Shown here: positions 6,738 to 11,359 of the stretch, one piece after another | Numbering within the stretch: position 1 is the stretch's first letter | Layout: each line of letters starts with the position of its first letter | Assembly: GCA_021779635.1 (NCBI GenBank) | Contig: JAJYAH010000156.1 | Span: forward strand, 1-11,359 | Reading direction: 5' to 3' | Origin: Pseudomonadota bacterium | Lineage (GTDB): Bacteria; Pseudomonadota; Alphaproteobacteria; Rhizobiales; Xanthobacteraceae | Length of the DNA stretch: 11,359 nt | The notes under the pieces: generated by a model | Told to the model about the DNA's origin: nothing | The model's database searches: none | What the model saw: the letters and a program-made list of their open reading frames with translations, nothing else | Program-made: the position numbers and the translations under genes

Positions 6738-8150
6738 ATGACCGAGGGTCTCGACCTTGTCGAGCCGGCGGCGCCGCCGCGCCCGGCGAAGCAAAAGGCG
6801 GCGTTCATTACGTTGGCGGGTGTGCTCGCCATCGTCGGAGCGCTCGCGGGCAGCTACTACTTTGCGATGCGGCCGGAGATCTTGCGGATCGCGGTCGGGC
6901 CGGCGAACAGCGACGACATCAAGGTGGTCCAGGCCCTGACCCAGGCCTTTGCCCAGGCGCACGGCCATGTCCGGTTGCACCCCATTCAGACCGATGGCTC
7001 GGCCGCGAGCGCCCAGGCGCTGGCCGACGACAAGGTCGATCTTGCCATCATTCGCGGCGATCTCGGCGTGCCGAAAAATGCGCAAGCCGTGGCGACGCTG
7101 CGCAAGAGCCTCGTGGTGTTGTGGGTGCCCGCGCCAGCGAAGGGCCAGGGCAAGAAGGCAGCGGCCAGGATCACCAAGATCGCGCAGCTCGCCGGACACC
7201 GGGTCGGGGTCATCGGCCGCACCGAAGCCAATGTCAATGTGCTCAAACTGATCCTGAAGCAATACGGCGTCGATCCGGCCAAGGTCGCCATCCTTCAGTT
7301 TCCGGCCAGCGAAGCCGTGGACGCCATTCGCGGCCAGAAGGCGGATGCTTATCTCGCCACCGGGCCGATCAGCGGCCGGGCCACCATGGATGCGATCGCC
7401 GCATCGACGCACGACGGCAAAACGCCGACCTTCCTCGCTATCGATTCGGCCGAGGCGATCGCACAAAACCATCCGATGTACGAAGCGTCGGATATCCCCG
7501 CCGGCGCCTTTGGCGGCTCGCCCGACAGGCCGGACGACGAGGTGAAGACGATCAGCTTCGCCCATCATATCGTCGCACGTAAGGGGCTTTCGGATTCAAC
7601 TGTCGCCGCCTTCACCCGGCAGTTGTTTGCGATCCGGCAAGCGGTGATGGCGGAATTCCCGCTGGCGGCCAAAATCGAAACCCCGGACACCGACAAGGAT
7701 GCCGCGATCCCGGTGCATCCGGGCGCGGCGGCCTTTATCGACGGTGAGGAAAAAACCTTCCTCGATCGCTACAGTGATTTCATCTGGTGGGGACTGATGG
7801 GCCTGTCGGCGATGGGGTCCGCCGGCGCGTGGTTCGCCGGTTATCTCAAGAAGGATGAGCGCAACAACAACACCTCGCTGCGGGAACGGCTGCTCGACAT
7901 GCTCGCGGCCGCGCGCCGCAGCGATTCGGCCGAAGAACTCGACCAAATGCAGGCCGAGGCAGACGATATCCTGCGCAAGACGCTGCTCTGCTTTGAGCGT
8001 GGCGCCATCCAGCAGGGATCCTTGACCGCCTTCAATATCGCGCTCGAGCAATTCCACAACGCGGTCGCCGACCGCAAGGCGCTGCTGATGAGCATGGCGC
8101 AAAACCCGCAAAGGGCCGGCACCCCGTTGCGGGTGACCGGAACCTTGTAG
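6738..8150 (+). CDS. TAXI-family (TRAP-type) solute-binding protein, membrane-anchored, orphan
   Basis: A 470-residue protein of the TAXI group of TRAP-transporter binding proteins. A transmembrane helix at 21-43 is followed by a two-lobed binding domain (about 48-335), including ILRIAVGPANSDD (48-60), DDKVDLAIIRGD (97-108) and GHRVGVIGR (153-161). A second transmembrane helix lies at 348-370 and a charged, helical tail at 371-470. Typical TAXI proteins are about 320 residues, secreted, and end near the HPGA motif (327-330); this one adds the second helix and tail, placing both termini in the cytoplasm and the sensor lobe in the periplasm. No TRAP permease genes are nearby. A signalling or sensor role is possible but unproven. 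ATG 6738 has no clear SD; it is kept because the N-terminal helix follows directly. Confidence 0.85.
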   Translation: MTEGLDLVEPAAPPRPAKQKAAFITLAGVLAIVGALAGSYYFAMRPEILRIAVGPANSDDIKVVQALTQAFAQAHGHVRLHPIQTDGSAASAQALADDKVDLAIIRGDLGVPKNAQAVATLRKSLVVLWVPAPAKGQGKKAAARITKIAQLAGHRVGVIGRTEANVNVLKLILKQYGVDPAKVAILQFPASEAVDAIRGQKADAYLATGPISGRATMDAIAASTHDGKTPTFLAIDSAEAIAQNHPMYEASDIPAGAFGGSPDRPDDEVKTISFAHHIVARKGLSDSTVAAFTRQLFAIRQAVMAEFPLAAKIETPDTDKDAAIPVHPGAAAFIDGEEKTFLDRYSDFIWWGLMGLSAMGSAGAWFAGYLKKDERNNNTSLRERLLDMLAAARRSDSAEELDQMQAEADDILRKTLLCFERGAIQQGSLTAFNIALEQFHNAVADRKALLMSMAQNPQRAGTPLRVTGTL

Positions 8151-8170
8151 GCGATTGCCGCTGTAATCGC
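8151..8170 (+). terminator. Hairpin immediately after the TAXI stop codon
   Basis: GCGATT (8151-8156) and AATCGC (8165-8170) form a perfect 6-bp stem with an 8-base loop, directly after the TAG. No U-run follows, so it is more likely a 3'-end stabiliser or rho-assisted end than a classical terminator. Confidence 0.3.
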
Positions 8171-8198
8171 GCCGTCACATCATCTTCCTGGTCCTAAG

Positions 8199-8242
8199 GC
8201 GTTTTCGAGCGAAGTGGGTACCGGTTCGCGTGAAGAAAACGC
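8199..8242. repeat. Dispersed alphaproteobacterial repeat upstream of phoD
   Basis: GCGTTTTC (8199-8206) and GAAAACGC (8235-8242) are exact inverted repeats, and GCGAA/TTCGC is nested around a GTGGGTACCGG core. From memory this GCGTTTTCGAGCGAAGTGG...GAAAACGCG element is widespread between genes in Bradyrhizobium and relatives. It lies 57 bp before the phoD ATG and may sit within its leader. A diverged copy of the core is found after phoD at 9884-9905. Confidence 0.75.
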
Positions 8243-8299
8243 GTCAAAACAATGGACCAGGGCGATCGCGCATCCTGTCGGCCGATAAGGAGGCTTTGC

Positions 8300-9871
8300 A
8301 TGACGGTTGAGGTTCCCCGCAGGGTTTTCCGCAAACTCTCCCGCCGGCGTTTTCTTTCCACCGGCGCCGCTGCGCTCGGCGTGATGGCGATGCCCCATCT
8401 CAGCCGAGGCGCCGACCGGCCGCAAATCGTCCACGGTGTGCAATCCGGCGACGTCGGAACCGACGGCGGCGTGGTGTGGGCGCGGGCGGACCGGCCGTCG
8501 CAAATGCTGGTCGAGGTCGCGACCTCCGAGTCGTTCAGCAATGCACGGGTCTTGCCGCCGATCGCAGCATTGCCCGAGAGCGACTTCACCGCGAAAATGC
8601 TGCTGGAAAACCTCCCCGCAGGGCAGGATATTTTTTATCGCGTCAGGTTCCGCGACCTGTCGCATATCAATATTTCCAGCGAGCCGGTCGTCGGCCGATT
8701 CCGCACCGCGCCGAGCGACCGGCGCGACGTCAGTTTCGTCTGGGGCGGCGATGTCGCCGGACAGGGCTGGGGCATCAATCCCGACGACGGCGGCATGCTC
8801 ACCTTCGCCACCATGCGCAAGCACCAGCCGGACTTCCTGCTGCATTCCGGCGACACCATCTACGCCGACGGCATCATTGCCGCCGAGGTCAAATTACCCG
8901 GCGACAAGATCTGGAAGAACGTCACGATCCCGGAGAAGGCCAAGGTGGCCGAGACGCTCGACGAATTCCGCGCGGCGCACAAGTACAATTTTCTCGACGA
9001 CAATGTGCGCGCGTTCAATGCCGAAGTGCCGATCTTCGTGCAATGGGACGACCACGAGGTCACCAACAACTGGTCGCCGTCGAAGCAGCTTCCCGCCGCC
9101 TACCGGGAGCGCGACATCACGCTGCTGGCCGCACGCGCCGCGCGCGCGTTTCACGAGATGTATCCGATACGTGAAAGCATTGCCGAGCCGGGCCGGGTTT
9201 ATCGCAGCCTCGGCTACGGCCCGCATCTCGACGTGTTCATGCTGGACGAGCGCAGCTATCGCGGCCCCAATGGTCCGAACCAGCAAGCCACTTACGGGCC
9301 GGACAGCTATTTCATCGGGCCCGACCAGCTCGCCTGGCTGAAGCGGGCGCTCTTGAACTCGCGCGCCACCTGGAAGGTGATCGCCTCCGACATGCCGCTC
9401 AGCCTGGTGGTGTATGATGACGCGCCGAATAAATCGGGCTCGGAAGCCTTTGCGCAAGGCGACGGACCGCCGCGCGGCCGTGAACTCGAAATTGCCGACC
9501 TGCTGCGCTTCATCAAGACATCGGGCGTCGTCAACACCGTGTGGCTGACGGCGGACGTGCATTACACCGCCGCGCATTACTACAACCCGGACAAGGCGCA
9601 ATTCGCGGATTTCGAGCCGTTCTGGGAATTCGTCTCCGGTCCCTTGCACGCCGGAACCTTCGGGCCGAACGAGCTCGACAATACCTTCGGCCCCGAGGTG
9701 CGATTCATGGAGGCACCCGCCCCCGGCCGGCAGAATCTGCCGCCATCGGCCGGCATGCAGTTCTTCGGTCACGTCAAGATCGACGGCAAGTCAGGGCAGC
9801 TGACGGTAACCTTGCGGAATCGCGCCGATACGGCGCTGTGGTCGACAACGCTCGATCCCAAACAGGGATGA
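8300..9871 (+). CDS. phoD: PhoD-type alkaline phosphatase/phosphodiesterase, Tat-exported
   Basis: A 523-residue secreted metallophosphoesterase that releases phosphate from organic mono- and diesters outside the cytoplasm. The N-terminus has a twin-arginine signal (SRRRFLS at 14-20, hydrophobic to about 32). A fibronectin-like PhoD N-terminal domain (about 41-137) precedes the catalytic domain (about 145-500). Metal and phosphate ligands can be seen: GGD (149-151), HSGDTIYAD (182-190), WDDHEVTNNW (249-258), LDERSYR (315-321) and TADVHYT (417-423). PhoD enzymes use Ca and Fe, and Tat export of a folded cofactor-loaded protein fits this. ATG 8300 is firmly set by a perfect AAGGAGG seven bases upstream. 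I see no unmistakable Pho box. The gene is complete and similar in base use to its neighbours. Confidence 0.93.
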   Translation: MTVEVPRRVFRKLSRRRFLSTGAAALGVMAMPHLSRGADRPQIVHGVQSGDVGTDGGVVWARADRPSQMLVEVATSESFSNARVLPPIAALPESDFTAKMLLENLPAGQDIFYRVRFRDLSHINISSEPVVGRFRTAPSDRRDVSFVWGGDVAGQGWGINPDDGGMLTFATMRKHQPDFLLHSGDTIYADGIIAAEVKLPGDKIWKNVTIPEKAKVAETLDEFRAAHKYNFLDDNVRAFNAEVPIFVQWDDHEVTNNWSPSKQLPAAYRERDITLLAARAARAFHEMYPIRESIAEPGRVYRSLGYGPHLDVFMLDERSYRGPNGPNQQATYGPDSYFIGPDQLAWLKRALLNSRATWKVIASDMPLSLVVYDDAPNKSGSEAFAQGDGPPRGRELEIADLLRFIKTSGVVNTVWLTADVHYTAAHYYNPDKAQFADFEPFWEFVSGPLHAGTFGPNELDNTFGPEVRFMEAPAPGRQNLPPSAGMQFFGHVKIDGKSGQLTVTLRNRADTALWSTTLDPKQG

Positions 9872-9874
9872 CAG

Positions 9875-9895
9875 GCCGGTGCGGTGGGTACCGGC
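9875..9895. terminator. Hairpin between convergent phoD and response-regulator genes
   Basis: GCCGGT (9875-9880) and ACCGGC (9890-9895) form a perfect 6-bp stem with a 9-base loop, within the 36-bp gap between the two converging genes. It could end transcription in both directions, but there is no U-tract on either side. Confidence 0.3.
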
Positions 9896-9905
9896 TCGCG
9901 CGGAG
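9884..9905. repeat. Diverged copy of the repeat core downstream of phoD
   Basis: GTGGGTACCGGCTCGCGCGG and the following AG match the core at 8214-8235 in 19 of 22 positions, in the same orientation. The outer GCGTTTTC/GAAAACGC arms are missing, so this is a remnant or a partial copy. Confidence 0.5.
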
Positions 9906-9907
9906 CG

Positions 9908-10291
9908 TCAGCCCTCGATCGCCCTGCCGGCCCGGCTTCTCAGCAAGGCCTTCAGCGCGTCGGTTGAATAGGGCTTGGTCAGCCTCGGCCTGTCGGCAAA
10001 GTCCGCCGCCAGCCTGCCATCGGCGCCATATCCGGTGATGAAGACGAAGGGAATCTCCAGCGCCTCCAGCCGCTCGGCAATAGGGAAGCTTTTTTCGCGG
10101 GTCAGACTGACGTCAAGCAGCGCGAAATCCGGAGCGCGGTCGGCAATCAGGTCGAGCGCTCTCGCCACATTTCCCGCGGTCCGCACCGCCTTCACCCCGA
10201 AACCAAGAATCGTGTCCTCGAAGTCGAGCGCGATGATCGGGTCATCCTCGACGATGAGCACGTCCTGGGGCATGCAGGGGGTGGTTTCCAT
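9908..10291 (-). CDS. Single-domain response regulator (CheY-like receiver)
   Basis: A 127-residue stand-alone receiver domain with no output domain. The acidic pocket E15-D16-D17 (VLIVEDDP), phospho-acceptor D60 (FALLDVSL), switch T86 (FVFITGYG) and K106 (LTKPYS) are all present, so it should be phosphorylatable. Such receivers in Rhizobiales often partner HWE or HisKA_2 family histidine kinases and act by protein-protein contact or phosphate relay; no kinase is encoded in this window, so the partner is unknown. ATG 10291 (METTPCMPQD) is chosen over ATG 10273 (MPQDVLI), which lacks an SD; only a modest GCGAG precedes the chosen start. It is divergent from the Crp/Fnr regulator and convergent with phoD. 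Confidence 0.88.
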   Translation of the reverse strand: METTPCMPQDVLIVEDDPIIALDFEDTILGFGVKAVRTAGNVARALDLIADRAPDFALLDVSLTREKSFPIAERLEALEIPFVFITGYGADGRLAADFADRPRLTKPYSTDALKALLRSRAGRAIEG

Positions 10292-10489
10292 AAGCTCGCT
10301 GACGACCGGTCGAAGCAACGAAAGTCCGAGCCGTGCTCGAACCGGACCGGCCGCCGAGGCCAAAAAAAGCACATCGACCGGTTCCCGAAAGTGAAACCAT
10401 CACACCGCGTGTTTGTTTGTCTGTGCACTTGTGCACACAGCAACCGGCGTCGGCGGACATCGTGGCGGCTACCGGTGAGGGGTTCGAGA
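10292..10489. promoter_or_regulatory. Divergent control region, response regulator / Crp-Fnr gene
   Basis: This 198-bp gap serves both genes. It contains two copies of CGACCGGT (10303-10310, extending to a perfect CGACCGGTCG, and 10375-10382), a run of seven A's (10363-10369), and the palindrome at 10422-10437 listed separately. I could not find a good sigma-70 -35/-10 pair or an EcfG-type GGAAC...CGTT pair on either strand. Confidence 0.5.
10422..10437. promoter_or_regulatory. Candidate Crp/Fnr-family operator
   Basis: TGTGCAC-TT-GTGCACA is a perfect 16-bp palindrome and reads as TGTGC-N6-GCACA, the layout of the CRP consensus TGTGA-N6-TCACA with one change per half-site. It is centred about 60 bp before the start of a Crp/Fnr-family gene, so autoregulation is the simplest idea. 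A second, oddly spaced pair GTGA-N5-TCAC lies at 10391-10403, about three helical turns away. Confidence 0.45.
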
Positions 10490-11251
10490 ATGATCGTAAA
10501 CGGAAACACCGCTGGCAGCGCCGACCGCCCCGGCAACAATTTGCTGCGGCGGCTCAGCGCCAGCGACTTCGCGCTGCTTGCACCGCATCTCGTGCACCAA
10601 GCGGCGCAACCCAACGAACTGCTTTACAATCCTGGCGACGATGTCGAGATCGTGCATTTTCCCTGTGGGCCTGCGCTCGCGTCTTATCTGGTTCCCCACG
10701 AGGACGGCCGCGACGTCGAAACCATTCTGGTCGGCCGCGAAGGCGCCGTTGGCGGCATCGTCAGCGACGGAAATCTGCCGGCCTATACCCGCATCACCGT
10801 CAAATTCGGCGGCCCGTTCGTGCGCCTGGCGGTCGGAAAGCTGAATGCGGCGAAAGTAAAATCAGCCACATTGAACAACGTTTTCGCACGCTACGCAGAC
10901 TGCATGCTGGCCCAGATGTTCCAGTCGACCGCCTGCAACGCGATCCATTCGATTGAGCAGCGCACCGCCAAATGGATCATTTCGGCGATGGAGCGTGCCG
11001 ACGGCAACAACGTCGTGCCGCTCACCCATGAACAGCTCGCGACCCTGCTGGGGGTCGGCCGCAGCTATGCGAGCCGCGTGATCCAGACCTTCAAGGCCGA
11101 AGGGATTCTTCAGACCCGCCGCGGCTCTATCCTGGTGTCCGACCCGGAAGCCCTCCGTTCCCGGGCCTGCCTCTGTAATGAATCTGTCAAAAACCACTTC
11201 GAGGAAGTGTTGCGCGGGGTTTATCCTGCCGAAGCGGCCGACAACGGCTAG
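10490..11251 (+). CDS. Crp/Fnr-family transcriptional regulator
   Basis: A 253-residue cytoplasmic DNA-binding regulator. A cyclic-nucleotide-binding-like beta-roll occupies about 18-125 (NPGDDVEIVHFPCG at 47-60, VGREGAVGG at 81-89), a dimerisation helix about 126-170, and a winged helix-turn-helix about 175-216. The recognition-helix region, GVGRSYASRVIQTF (188-201), fits the family's RxxxSR pattern. The N-terminal cysteine cluster of FNR is absent, so a [4Fe-4S] oxygen sensor is unlikely. The classical cAMP-binding RS pair is not evident either, so the ligand is unknown. A CxC pair (C227, C229) near the end is unexplained. ATG 10490 is chosen for GAGGGG seven bases upstream; the frame extends back to a GTG at 10391 without an SD. 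The palindrome at 10422-10437 suggests self-regulation. Confidence 0.9.
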   Translation: MIVNGNTAGSADRPGNNLLRRLSASDFALLAPHLVHQAAQPNELLYNPGDDVEIVHFPCGPALASYLVPHEDGRDVETILVGREGAVGGIVSDGNLPAYTRITVKFGGPFVRLAVGKLNAAKVKSATLNNVFARYADCMLAQMFQSTACNAIHSIEQRTAKWIISAMERADGNNVVPLTHEQLATLLGVGRSYASRVIQTFKAEGILQTRRGSILVSDPEALRSRACLCNESVKNHFEEVLRGVYPAEAADNG

Positions 11252-11302
11252 CGCGGGCCGGGTTTGGCGCGAAAATCAGCTCACCAAATCGCAAACAACG
11301 CA

Positions 11303-11330
11303 TTGTTTTCCGGCGATTTCTGACTATATT
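11303..11330 (+). promoter_or_regulatory. Sigma-70-like promoter facing right
   Basis: TTGTTT (11303-11308) and TATATT (11325-11330) are spaced 16 bp apart, a good housekeeping promoter in an otherwise GC-rich region. It probably drives a gene just beyond the right edge. The remaining 29 bases include TAAGG but no start codon that I can assign. Confidence 0.45.
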
Positions 11331-11359
11331 GCGCCGCAACGAGTAAGGTGTGCCCGGTC

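Noticed and set aside
6594..7568. Minus-strand frame of 324 codons opposite the TAXI gene
   Set aside because: Arg/Gly/Asp-rich composition and no recognisable domain; the plus-strand frame has clear TAXI motifs and membrane helices.
10292..10489. EcfG (general stress response) promoter upstream of the response regulator
   Set aside because: A GGAAC occurs on the minus strand near 10381, but no CGTT stands 16-17 bases downstream.
1..11359. Defence island, prophage, insertion sequence or CRISPR array
   Set aside because: No integrase, transposase, nuclease, toxin-antitoxin pair or regularly spaced repeats; all recognisable genes are ordinary chromosomal types with uniform base use.

Overview
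The window is an ordinary-looking stretch of a high-GC alphaproteobacterial chromosome, most likely Bradyrhizobium or a close relative (Rhodopseudomonas/Afipia group). The pointers are strong GC bias at third codon positions, an invasion-associated-locus-B (IalB) protein beside rlmN, an orphan TAXI-family binding protein, a Rhizobiales-type single-domain response regulator, and two kinds of dispersed palindromic repeat that I recall from Bradyrhizobium genomes. Family names rest on motifs and recall; no search was run. I see no phage, insertion sequence, CRISPR array, tRNA or rRNA.

Left part (1-3254), all on the minus strand and read right to left: a DECR-like short-chain dehydrogenase/reductase (SDR), an IalB-family periplasmic protein with an Ala/Ser/Lys repeat linker, the radical-SAM methyltransferase RlmN, a dispersed palindromic repeat, and the first 35 codons of a small membrane protein running off the left edge. 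A divergent promoter gap (3255-3370) separates the SDR from a plus-strand NADPH:quinone reductase-like enzyme (3371-4345).

Middle (4384-6350), minus strand: pterin-4a-carbinolamine dehydratase (phhB), a YkvA/DUF1232 membrane protein, and a class III adenylate cyclase whose start lies at or just after the YkvA stop. They may form one operon. A 387-bp gene-free stretch (6351-6737) with two palindromes follows.

Right part (6738-11251): plus-strand orphan TAXI protein and Tat-exported PhoD-type alkaline phosphatase, with copies of one repeat core on both sides of phoD. Next comes a minus-strand single-domain response regulator, divergent from a plus-strand Crp/Fnr-family regulator. The gap between the two regulators holds a perfect 16-bp palindrome laid out like a CRP-family operator. 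The last 100 bp carry a promoter-like sequence for a gene beyond the right edge.

There is no convincing novel multigene system. The best leads are the SDR with no tyrosine at either known catalytic position, the Crp/Fnr-type palindrome, and the repeat copies flanking phoD.
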